Source: Comamonadaceae bacterium (GTDB lineage Bacteria > Pseudomonadota > Gammaproteobacteria > Burkholderiales > Burkholderiaceae_C). From it: 16,980 nucleotides of DNA. This document shows positions 7,001-13,916 of this stretch, in pieces. Numbering within the stretch: the stretch's first letter is position 1; every line of letters begins with the position of its first letter. The translations under genes and the position numbers were made by a program. The stretch lies in assembly GCA_947461325.1 (NCBI GenBank), contig CANHLD010000021.1:1-16980 (forward strand), written 5' to 3'. The notes below the pieces were generated by a model. It was not told the DNA's origin. It saw only the letters and a program-made list of their open reading frames with translations, and searched no databases.

Positions 7001-8488
7001 ATGGACGATTTGAATTTGCATTCCTCGGCTGACGCTATGAACGATCACGCCTCTGACACACCTGCGCCCACAGTCGCCGAGACCAAACCGGCAGTTCCCA
7101 ACGCTTTCGCGCAGATGGGCCTAGCCCCTGAGTTGCTCGCCGCGGTTCGTGACCTCAATTTCACGGAACCCACCAACGTACAACTCAAAGCCATTCCGCT
7201 GGCCTTGCAAGACAACGCTGACAAACCAGCCAATGATTTGCTGGTTTCCAGCCAGACAGGCAGTGGCAAGACAGCCGCATTTTTATTGCCCGTGCTGCAC
7301 ACCATTTTGATTGAGCGCCAGGCGCAAGAGCAGCAAGAAGCCAAAGAATGGGCGATGAAAGTTGAGCAGGCTAAGGTCAACGGCGAGGAGTTGCCGAAAA
7401 AACCGCGTCGCAAAAACCCGACCGATACCCGCCATGTCAAACCGGCTTTTCCCAGCGCTTTGGTGTTGTGCCCTACACGTGAATTGGCCCAGCAAGTGGC
7501 CAAGGATGCAATTGATCTGGTCAAACATTGCAAAGGTTTGCGTGTGGCCTGTGTGGTCGGCGGCATGCCTTACCCCTTGCAGATTGCGCGTTTGCACAAT
7601 GCTGACTTGGTCGTTGCCACGCCCGGACGTTTACTGGATTTGCAGCGATCCAAGCAATTGCATTTGAGCAAAGTGCAATTTCTGGTGGTTGACGAAGCCG
7701 ACCGCATGTTGGATTTGGGCTTTGCTGAAGACCTGGCCGATATCCACAAACTCACGGAATCGCGCCGTCAAACCATGATGTTCAGCGCCACCATTGCGCC
7801 GCGCATTCAGCAATTGGCCGCACGCATCATGCGCACCCCTCAGCGTTTGCAAATCGAATCTACACAGGCGCAAAAAAGCAATATCAAACAGATTTTGTTT
7901 TGGGCCGACAGCCAGCAACACAAACGCAAATTGCTGGACCATTGGTTGCGCGACACCACTATCGATCAAGCGATTGTGTTTGCCAGCACGCAAATTGAGT
8001 GTGATGCGCTTGCTGAAGATTTGCAGCAAGTCGGGTTTTCAGCAGTTGCTTTGCATGGTGCACTCAGCCAAGGCCTGCGCAACCGCCGTTTGCAGGCATT
8101 GCGCGATGGTCGTGTTCAAATTCTGGTGGCAACCGATGTGGCCGCGCGCGGCATCGATGTGCCCAGCATCAGCCATGTGTTCAATTTCGGCTTGCCTATG
8201 AAGCAAGAAGACTATGTTCACCGCATTGGCCGTACCGGTCGTGCCGGCCGTGATGGTTTGGCCGTCACCTTTGCCGAATTCCGCGACCGTCGCAAAATTC
8301 TCGATATTGAACACTACACACAAGCCACCCTGAATGCAGAAGTCATTCCAGGCTTGGAGCCCACACAGCGGCCTGCGCGTGCGCCTTCACACGAACCTCG
8401 TCGCGGCAAGCCCGGCGGCGGTAAGTCGTTTGCTGGCGCCAAGCGCGGCGGTGGCGGCTTCAAGTCCAGAAGTTCTGCCAGAACCTGA
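7001..8488 (+). CDS. rhlE: DEAD-box ATP-dependent RNA helicase, RhlE type
   Basis: This is an RNA helicase expected to act in ribosome assembly or RNA decay. The 495-residue product has the full motif set: Q-motif region 36-66, SQTGSGKT (84-91), PTRELA (158-163), TPGR (207-210), DEAD (231-234), SAT (262-264), ATDVAARGID (377-386) and HRIGRTGRAG (407-416). The C-terminal tail from about 455 is rich in Gly, Arg and Lys, as in RhlE-type proteins, and probably binds RNA. A charged insert of about 45 residues (104-148) separates motifs I and Ia, longer than in E. coli RhlE. No Shine-Dalgarno sequence precedes the ATG at 7001; an ATG at 7037 is also possible. The exact subfamily is less certain than the family. 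Confidence 0.93.
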   Translation: MDDLNLHSSADAMNDHASDTPAPTVAETKPAVPNAFAQMGLAPELLAAVRDLNFTEPTNVQLKAIPLALQDNADKPANDLLVSSQTGSGKTAAFLLPVLHTILIERQAQEQQEAKEWAMKVEQAKVNGEELPKKPRRKNPTDTRHVKPAFPSALVLCPTRELAQQVAKDAIDLVKHCKGLRVACVVGGMPYPLQIARLHNADLVVATPGRLLDLQRSKQLHLSKVQFLVVDEADRMLDLGFAEDLADIHKLTESRRQTMMFSATIAPRIQQLAARIMRTPQRLQIESTQAQKSNIKQILFWADSQQHKRKLLDHWLRDTTIDQAIVFASTQIECDALAEDLQQVGFSAVALHGALSQGLRNRRLQALRDGRVQILVATDVAARGIDVPSISHVFNFGLPMKQEDYVHRIGRTGRAGRDGLAVTFAEFRDRRKILDIEHYTQATLNAEVIPGLEPTQRPARAPSHEPRRGKPGGGKSFAGAKRGGGGFKSRSSART

Positions 8489-8514
8489 GAAAAGTAGCGT
8501 TTTCGGTATGCGCC

Positions 8515-8548
8515 AAGCCCGGTCAGTTTTGTACTTACCGGGCTTTTT
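8515..8548 (+). terminator. Intrinsic terminator after the RNA helicase gene
   Basis: AAGCCCGGT (8515-8523) pairs perfectly with ACCGGGCTT (8537-8545), and a T-run follows at 8544-8548. It closes the orn-helicase region and insulates the AT-rich gap and bactofilin cluster downstream. Confidence 0.9.
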
Positions 8549-8788
8549 CATTAACTGTTGCTGATTTGCAAATAACTGAGTAATTGTGTAGTAAATATCG
8601 ATTTATTTATTTAATGAATATATTGGTATTATCGAATTTAAAAATAATATTCAATTTCATTGATAAATACTTAGATTTCTGATCTGTATAAACCCGAATC
8701 AATCAATTTTTTTTCAATTAAATCAAGAGCTTCAATAAAAAAGTTAATTTACATTTGATCTTTGTTAAGATCAGTTCAAGGAGCAAGT
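8549..8788. other. AT-rich intergenic region upstream of the bactofilin cluster
   Basis: No gene is seen here. By hand count, positions 8581-8760 hold 35 G or C in 180 bases (19 %), far below the flanking genes. It contains A- and T-runs (for example eight T's at 8707-8714) and an inverted repeat TGAATAT/ATATTCA (8615-8621 with 8647-8653). Weak promoter-like pairs occur, for example TTGGTA 8623-8628 with TAATAT 8645-8650 at 16-nt spacing. It probably holds the cluster promoter; the composition is also typical of sites bound by xenogeneic silencers of the H-NS type. Confidence 0.7.
8756..8773. repeat. 7-bp inverted repeat just upstream of the first bactofilin ribosome binding site
   Basis: TGATCTT (8756-8762) and AAGATCA (8767-8773) are perfect inverted copies around a TGTT centre. 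They end five nt before the AAGGAG ribosome binding site of the bactofilin gene. The repeat could be an operator or a short leader hairpin affecting translation. Confidence 0.45.
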
Positions 8789-9184
8789 ATGGCAAATCCA
8801 GCAGATTCTTTAGAAAGCGTTGTTATCGGTGACGGTGTCATTGTCAAAGGCGCGTTTACCGTCCCTTCAAAAGCAGTCATAAACGGCGTGATTGAGGGCG
8901 ATTTGACTGCAGAAGAAGTGCTGATTGGTACAACTGGCCGCATTACCGGTCGAGTATCCGCCAAACTGATTGATGTCCGTGGACAACTTCACAACACCAT
9001 CGTCAGTGAAAAAAGTTTGATTGTTCGTGCTACCGGCAAAATTGTTGGTAAGGTTCACTACGCTGAAATTGAAATTGAAAAAGGCGGTGAAATTGAAGGT
9101 GCATTGCACCAAGGGTCTGAACCGGTTGGGGCTAACACTGCCTCAAGTGGCAACAATCACCAAGCGAAGCCTGCTGGCACTTGA
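8789..9184 (+). CDS. Bactofilin (first of two)
   Basis: Bactofilins are small beta-helical cytoskeletal proteins that polymerise without nucleotide and recruit cell-wall enzymes to chosen sites. The 131-residue product is one bactofilin (DUF583) domain, about residues 8-105. It is made of repeating short strands with regularly spaced glycine and hydrophobic positions (VIGDGVIVKG, GVIEGDL, GRITGRV, GKIVGKV, GEIEGAL). A short polar tail follows. The ATG has AAGGAG at 8778-8783, five nt upstream; a TTG at 8762 is unlikely. It lacks the N-terminal MF-type membrane-targeting motif seen in its partner at 10224. The M23 peptidase gene follows after 21 nt. Confidence 0.93.
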   Translation: MANPADSLESVVIGDGVIVKGAFTVPSKAVINGVIEGDLTAEEVLIGTTGRITGRVSAKLIDVRGQLHNTIVSEKSLIVRATGKIVGKVHYAEIEIEKGGEIEGALHQGSEPVGANTASSGNNHQAKPAGT

Positions 9185-9205
9185 TGCCCACTTCAGGTTG
9201 AGGAT

Positions 9206-10255
9206 ATGCGTTTTTTTTCTTCAAATTATTTAGCGTACGTTCTCCGTCTGCCGCCTTTTATCAAGCGTGTATGGTCACGCGACTACCAAAATGTCAAACT
9301 GATTCTGGAGCAGAGCGGGGAGCTCAGTTACTTCAATATTCCGGCCAAATTACAGCAGTTTTGCGCCAGAGGGTTATTGGTATCTTTAGGCGCTCTCATC
9401 TTCATCATTGTGTTTCTCTCGGTGACGAGCTTGACGCTTGGCATCAGCCGTTCGCGACTTGAAAAATCACACGAAGACGTTTACCGTGCTTTATTGAGCA
9501 GCTCGGTTGACTCCACCATACCCGGATCGTCAGAGCTGAGCGAAGAACAAATGGTCACCTTGGCGCAAACCATTCGAGACCGTGACATGAGCATTCGACG
9601 TTTTGTTGAAACGTCCATGGTAGCTGTGTCTGAAGAAAATGACACCTTGAAGTCTCAGTTAGAAAGCTCTGGTTTGACAGAGAAAATTGTTCGAATCATT
9701 CAGCAAAATTCTGCCAATGGTGGTTATTCACTCGATTCGGATATCCAATCTAACCCTTTGCTTCGCGGCAAAGTCGCAGATGAGTTGTCAACCAACCGCG
9801 CTTTGCGGGAAGTGTTGTACGCCTTGCCAAGCCACTTGCCGGTGGCCGAATTCAGTGTATCTTCAGATTTCGGTATTCGCAAACACCCGTTAACCGGCAA
9901 GTCTCATTTCCATACCGGACTCGACTTAATGAGCCAGACGGGTGACGATAAAGTTTTCGCAGTCAAGCCCGGCATCGTGGTCATGGCAGAATATCACCCT
10001 CAATATGGAAATACAGTCGTGATTCGGCATTTAAATGGTGTTGAATCCTTGTATGCTCATATGGCTCAATTGGTGGTTAAAGTAGGAGATAAAGTGACTA
10101 CTGAAAGCCTCTTGGGTTACATTGGTAATACTGGCGAATCATCCACTGGAAAACATCTGCATTTTGAGATTTTGGTCGGTGGTTATCCAGTTAATCCTCA
10201 AAAAGTGATTCGGACTGCGCAATATGTTCAACAAATCCAAAACAGTAGCAAATAA
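9206..10255 (+). CDS. Membrane-anchored M23 (LytM-type) peptidoglycan endopeptidase
   Basis: This is a predicted zinc endopeptidase that cuts peptide cross-links in the periplasmic cell wall. The 349-residue product has a cytoplasmic N-terminus of about 55 residues and one transmembrane segment (about 56-80). A charged, probably coiled-coil region follows (about 110-160), then a C-terminal M23 domain (about 210-335). The active-site set is complete: H236 and D240 (HTGLD), H285 (YAHM), H317 and H319 (HLHFE), so it should be catalytic rather than a degenerate activator like EnvC. It sits between two bactofilin genes, as bactofilin-linked M23 enzymes do elsewhere (LmdC, Csd1). AGGTTGAGG upstream of the ATG is a poorly spaced ribosome site. 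Confidence 0.93.
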   Translation: MRFFSSNYLAYVLRLPPFIKRVWSRDYQNVKLILEQSGELSYFNIPAKLQQFCARGLLVSLGALIFIIVFLSVTSLTLGISRSRLEKSHEDVYRALLSSSVDSTIPGSSELSEEQMVTLAQTIRDRDMSIRRFVETSMVAVSEENDTLKSQLESSGLTEKIVRIIQQNSANGGYSLDSDIQSNPLLRGKVADELSTNRALREVLYALPSHLPVAEFSVSSDFGIRKHPLTGKSHFHTGLDLMSQTGDDKVFAVKPGIVVMAEYHPQYGNTVVIRHLNGVESLYAHMAQLVVKVGDKVTTESLLGYIGNTGESSTGKHLHFEILVGGYPVNPQKVIRTAQYVQQIQNSSK

Positions 10256-10688
10256 CCCAGTTCCCCAGCCTCCAGTGGAGTCAATTAACACGTCCCCTGT
10301 TGGTGATGCCTCCCAAGAAATCCAGCCAATTGCCCAACCTCAGAGAAACAATATGATGGACATGATCTCCTCCAATGCTTCAAAGCCTTCTATATTGAGC
10401 GAAGGCTTTTCGTTTCGCGGTGAAATTTCCGCTAAGGGTGCTATTCATGTGGAAGGTTCTTTGAATGGACAAGTACAGGTGGATGAACTGACAATTGGCT
10501 CACGCGGTCAAGTCGAAGGTGTGGTGACTTGTTCAAGCCTTCACATCAAGGGAAAATTTTCCGGCACCGCTACTTGCAGCGAATTGATTGTGACCTCATC
10601 CGCTTCGGTCGATGGTCACGTTGTCTATCAAACGCTGTCAGTGCAAAAGGGAGCATCCATCAAGGGTGAATTGTTGCTCGTCAAGTAA
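10224..10688 (+). CDS. Bactofilin (second of two), with N-terminal membrane-targeting motif
   Basis: This is a 154-residue bactofilin. A disordered N-terminal region rich in Pro, Gln and Asn (about 1-50) precedes one bactofilin domain (about 55-152), visible as strand-glycine repeats such as GFSFRGEISAKG, GSLNGQV, GQVEGVV and GKFSGTA. The start at 10224 overlaps the M23 gene by 32 nt in another frame. It is preferred over later ATGs (for example the MMDM segment) because the protein then begins MFNKSK. This is close to the short MF-x-K type motif that tethers other bactofilins, such as Caulobacter BacA, to the membrane. The overlap suggests coupled translation. The RodZ-like gene follows after 25 nt. 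Confidence 0.92.
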   Translation: MFNKSKTVANNPVPQPPVESINTSPVGDASQEIQPIAQPQRNNMMDMISSNASKPSILSEGFSFRGEISAKGAIHVEGSLNGQVQVDELTIGSRGQVEGVVTCSSLHIKGKFSGTATCSELIVTSSASVDGHVVYQTLSVQKGASIKGELLLVK

Positions 10689-10713
10689 GCTTTTATCTCA
10701 ATAAAGGTTATGA

Positions 10714-11568
10714 ATGTCGGACATTTCTCAGATTGACGGTCAGTCAGTTCGACTTAAGCGCGAATCATTTGGTTGGGCTATTTCAGACATGGCCACCATG
10801 GCTTGTCTTTCTTCAAAACAAATCAAACAAATAGAAGAAGGCGGCTTGGCTGCCTTTTACAGCGAAGGTGTCAAGTTGACTGCGGCTAAAAAAGTGGCCG
10901 CTTTATTGCAAATGACAGAGGCAGAATTGTTTGGGCAAGTGGCGCCCCCTGTGCTCGTCAAACCTGTTGACGAAGCTGTTGCAAGCGCAGAGCCCGAATT
11001 GGATTCGGTGCCTACCATTTCAAATTATGCCTCTCAACCATCTGTTGATGGGGCTGCTCTGTCCCGCAGTGAGTCTTGGCATTTTTTAGCCCAGCCTCCG
11101 GAAAATATTCCTGAACATGAATCTCAGTTACCCGCTCAAGTGAAAGGCGTAACGCCTGAGTCTGATGACTCAGAAAAATCTGAGCCTGCCAATCCCCCGT
11201 CAGAGGAAATTCCTGTAAAAGTGGTTTCTGAGCAAGCCAACAACACCAATTATTTGATCAAGATTGTTGCCTTATTTTTGGTGGCATTGGCCGCAGCCGC
11301 ATTGCTTAAACAAAATTATTCAGACGACAAGACGGAGTCTTCAACTGCGACTGAGAGCCAAACTCCACCTGCATTAAACACTCAAGCGCCTGCAGCAGAA
11401 ACAAACACACCAAACCCAGTAAACGCCCAGGCCCTGGCTCCTGAGCCGGTCAATGCTGTGCAAGCACCTCCTAGCGTTGCTGAAAGCGGTAAACCCAATG
11501 CGCCAGTTCAAGCAAGTAACCCGACACAACCAGTGACAGAAGCCCCCGGGTCAGCAACTGCCAGATAG
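10714..11568 (+). CDS. RodZ-like helix-turn-helix / transmembrane protein
   Basis: The 284-residue product has the architecture of RodZ. A cytoplasmic helix-turn-helix domain of the HTH_25 type comes first (about 7-75, with LKRESFGW and the QIEEGGLAAFYSEGVKL segment). An acidic Pro-rich linker (about 76-178), one transmembrane segment (about 181-198) and a periplasmic tail of about 85 residues rich in Pro, Ala, Thr and Asn follow. The structured C-terminal domain (DUF4115) of canonical RodZ is not apparent. RodZ links MreB to the wall machinery; here the neighbours are bactofilins, so a similar adaptor role for them is my inference. AAAGG at 10703-10707 supports the ATG. The stop abuts the stop of hemH with no space between. 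Confidence 0.75.
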   Translation: MSDISQIDGQSVRLKRESFGWAISDMATMACLSSKQIKQIEEGGLAAFYSEGVKLTAAKKVAALLQMTEAELFGQVAPPVLVKPVDEAVASAEPELDSVPTISNYASQPSVDGAALSRSESWHFLAQPPENIPEHESQLPAQVKGVTPESDDSEKSEPANPPSEEIPVKVVSEQANNTNYLIKIVALFLVALAAAALLKQNYSDDKTESSTATESQTPPALNTQAPAAETNTPNPVNAQALAPEPVNAVQAPPSVAESGKPNAPVQASNPTQPVTEAPGSATAR

Positions 11569-12663
11569 TCAGTCGTTGGCACCCATGGCCAATGCGGCTT
11601 GTCTGGATGCGTCACGCTCAGTTTGTGGCGCCAAATCTAGGGGCCATCCTGAAGCGTGTGTTTTCACAATATCTTCAAGCGCATTAATCCACATCTGGCT
11701 GTCATTCAAGCAGGGTATGTAGTGAAAACTGCCGCCGCCCTCTTCAATGAAAGCAGCTTTGACCTCCATGGCAATTTCTTCTAATGTTTCCAAGCAATCG
11801 CTGACAAATCCGGGGCAGACAATGTCTATGGATTTGCATCCGTTTCGGGCAAGTTCTCTGACGGTAGGCTCTGTGTAGGGTTCCAACCATTTGGCTTTGC
11901 CAAAGCGTGATTGGAAACACACTTTGTACTGGTCCTTTTGCAAGCCCAAGTCTTGCGCCAAAAGCCGCGCGGTTTTATGGCATTCGCAGTGGTAAGGATC
12001 ACCCAGCTTGAGCGTGCGCTCAGGCACACCGTGAAAGCTCATCACCAATTGTTCCGAGCGGCCGTGTTCCAACCAGTGCGCGCGAATTTTTTCGCTGAGT
12101 GCTTTTATGTAGCCGGGGTGATCGTGGTAGTGGTTGATAAATCGAAACTCTGGAATAAGTCGCGTTTGCATACCCCATGAATAAACCGCATCAAAAACGC
12201 TTGCCGTGGTGGTGGCTGAGTATTGGGGATAGGCCGGCAATATCAAAACACGATTGACGCCCTGCAGTTTCAATTCATCCAAAACGTGACCTATCGCAGG
12301 TGAACCATAACGCATGGCGTAACGCACTTGGATCAATTGCGGGTCGAAGCGCTTTTGCAAAGCCTGACTCTGTAAATCAGTCCAGACCTTTAAGGGGGAG
12401 CCATGTTCTGTCCAAATACTTGCATATTTGTGTGCGGATTTGGCCGGCCTGACCCGCAAAATAATGCCGTGCAAAATCATCAACCAAAGAAATCTCGGAA
12501 TTTCCACCACACGCGGATCGCTTAAAAACTCGGCAAGATAGCGGCGTAATGCAGAGGCTGTGGGCGCTTGGGGTGTGCCCAGGTTGCAATAGATGACAGC
12601 TGTTTTGGCCGGTTGGCCATGGCTGTAAGAGGGCTCGGCGGCGAATCTTGGAGTGAAAGTCAT
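11569..12663 (-). CDS. hemH: Ferrochelatase
   Basis: HemH inserts ferrous iron into protoporphyrin IX to make protoheme. The 364-residue product has the family core: CNLGTP near 26-31, the YPQYSATTT segment (145-153), the catalytic histidine H211 in SFHGVP and the conserved glutamate E292 in DCLETLEEI. The N-terminal extension of about 20 residues is common in beta-proteobacteria. Its ATG overlaps the hpnE stop (ATGA), so it is the last gene of the hpnCDE-hemH unit. It converges on the RodZ-like gene with a zero-base gap and no terminator. A cluster with squalene synthesis genes rather than other heme genes is unusual. Confidence 0.97.
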   Translation of the reverse strand: MTFTPRFAAEPSYSHGQPAKTAVIYCNLGTPQAPTASALRRYLAEFLSDPRVVEIPRFLWLMILHGIILRVRPAKSAHKYASIWTEHGSPLKVWTDLQSQALQKRFDPQLIQVRYAMRYGSPAIGHVLDELKLQGVNRVLILPAYPQYSATTTASVFDAVYSWGMQTRLIPEFRFINHYHDHPGYIKALSEKIRAHWLEHGRSEQLVMSFHGVPERTLKLGDPYHCECHKTARLLAQDLGLQKDQYKVCFQSRFGKAKWLEPYTEPTVRELARNGCKSIDIVCPGFVSDCLETLEEIAMEVKAAFIEEGGGSFHYIPCLNDSQMWINALEDIVKTHASGWPLDLAPQTERDASRQAALAMGAND

Positions 12664-13916
12664 GCGCTATTTTCGTCTAAAGCTGAGTTGTTTAAAAATT
12701 CAATGACTTGAATCCCTGATCTGACGCCAGCTTCTAAAGTAGAGGGGTAGGGGCCAGCTACATAGTCCCCGCAAGCCATGACGCCGTCATGTATGTGCAT
12801 AGAGGGGCGAAGCAGTCCGGGAGTACAGGCAAACGCCGCACGTTTTTCGACGACTGTGAGCAAAGGTTTCAATGACTTGAATCCCAGCTCTTCATGCGCC
12901 TGTCTTAAAACCAATTCGGTAAGTGCATCTTTATCGCAAGTGCTGTTGCTGACCACCATGGCGATTACGCCTTGCATTTCTAGACGTTGACTGAGTCTGC
13001 CTTTGTCAAACGCAAACTGAGACGGTGCAGTTGCGTGACTTTTCAGCGCCATCATGGGCAGCGGCCAATCAATCTCATCGTTTGTTTGCAAATAAACAGT
13101 TGCAATAGAAGTGTGACGCATTCCTAGAGCCTGGCTTGCCCATGACGGGCTCAAATGGCTAACCAGCCCAGCGGCTTCCCAGGCGGGGCATGCAAGCACT
13201 TTATGTGAGGGCGGGAGTTCGCGCAAATCGCTGATGCGCCGGTGTGTGAACACCTGAGCGCCCTGTTGCGTCAACCATTCAAGTGCTTTGTCTGGAAACA
13301 AGGCACTTTGATCTACACGAGGAATCAACATGTCACTGCTGCCGACTTCGCCCAACAACGCATCTTTCAATACCCGCAAAAAAATTTGCGCATTGGCTTT
13401 GTCGCAAGGCAAATTGAGCGCGGAGACACATAAGGGTTCTACCAACTGACGCATGATGACAGGTGGAATACCGGTGCAAATATCTGTGACGCTGAGACCG
13501 GTCGCACAACTGAATTGCTGACGTTGCCACTGCAAGGCTTGCCAAAGAAAACGTCCTTTGTCCGGCCATGACCAACCCGTGGCAGTCAAAATCCCAGCCA
13601 AAACGTTGATGGGCGCAGGTATATTTTTCAATTGGATACCGGATCCGTCAACGTACTTCAGCGCCAAGGGCATCCGCCATAAGCTGCTTGGAATATCCAC
13701 ACCCACGGTGCGCATCAAAGCCAGCGTATCCCGGTAAGCCCCGACCAGAATATGCTGACCGTTGTCAAGGTGCAATTCGTTGCGCACAACCCGGCGCGCT
13801 CTGCCACCGAGTTGGGGTGCGGCCTCATACAAGCTGACCTTCCAACCGCTTTTGACCGCGTGCACCGCGGCAGAAAGTCCGGCCCAGCCACCACCTACGA
13901 TGCTGATGTTCTTCAA
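12660..13916 (-). CDS. hpnE: Hydroxysqualene dehydroxylase (squalene-associated FAD-dependent desaturase)
   Basis: HpnE reduces hydroxysqualene to squalene, the third step of the HpnC-HpnD-HpnE route. The product is an amine-oxidase/phytoene-desaturase-like flavoprotein of 418 residues with an N-terminal dinucleotide-binding motif, IVGGGWAGLSAA (about 6-17). The E-x-x-x-x-LGGRA segment (about 32-41) follows, and a C-terminal FAD motif, GDYVAGPYPSTLEAG. I chose the TTG at 13916: it gives the usual opening MKNISIVGGGW and overlaps the hpnD stop as TTGA, matching the ATGA junction at the other end, and GGGG lies a few bases upstream. A GTG at 13952 would add 12 residues and overlap hpnD by 40 nt. 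Confidence 0.93.
   Translation of the reverse strand: MKNISIVGGGWAGLSAAVHAVKSGWKVSLYEAAPQLGGRARRVVRNELHLDNGQHILVGAYRDTLALMRTVGVDIPSSLWRMPLALKYVDGSGIQLKNIPAPINVLAGILTATGWSWPDKGRFLWQALQWQRQQFSCATGLSVTDICTGIPPVIMRQLVEPLCVSALNLPCDKANAQIFLRVLKDALLGEVGSSDMLIPRVDQSALFPDKALEWLTQQGAQVFTHRRISDLRELPPSHKVLACPAWEAAGLVSHLSPSWASQALGMRHTSIATVYLQTNDEIDWPLPMMALKSHATAPSQFAFDKGRLSQRLEMQGVIAMVVSNSTCDKDALTELVLRQAHEELGFKSLKPLLTVVEKRAAFACTPGLLRPSMHIHDGVMACGDYVAGPYPSTLEAGVRSGIQVIEFLNNSALDENSA

Noticed and set aside
7045..7566. Open frame of 173 codons on the minus strand opposite the helicase
   Set aside because: It is a shadow of the helicase coding sequence with low-complexity Ser/Ala composition and no own ribosome site.
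8549..8788. Possible small RNA or small ORF in the AT-rich gap
   Set aside because: No open frame with a ribosome site and no hairpin with a T-run was seen; the repeats present are expected by chance in such AT-rich DNA.
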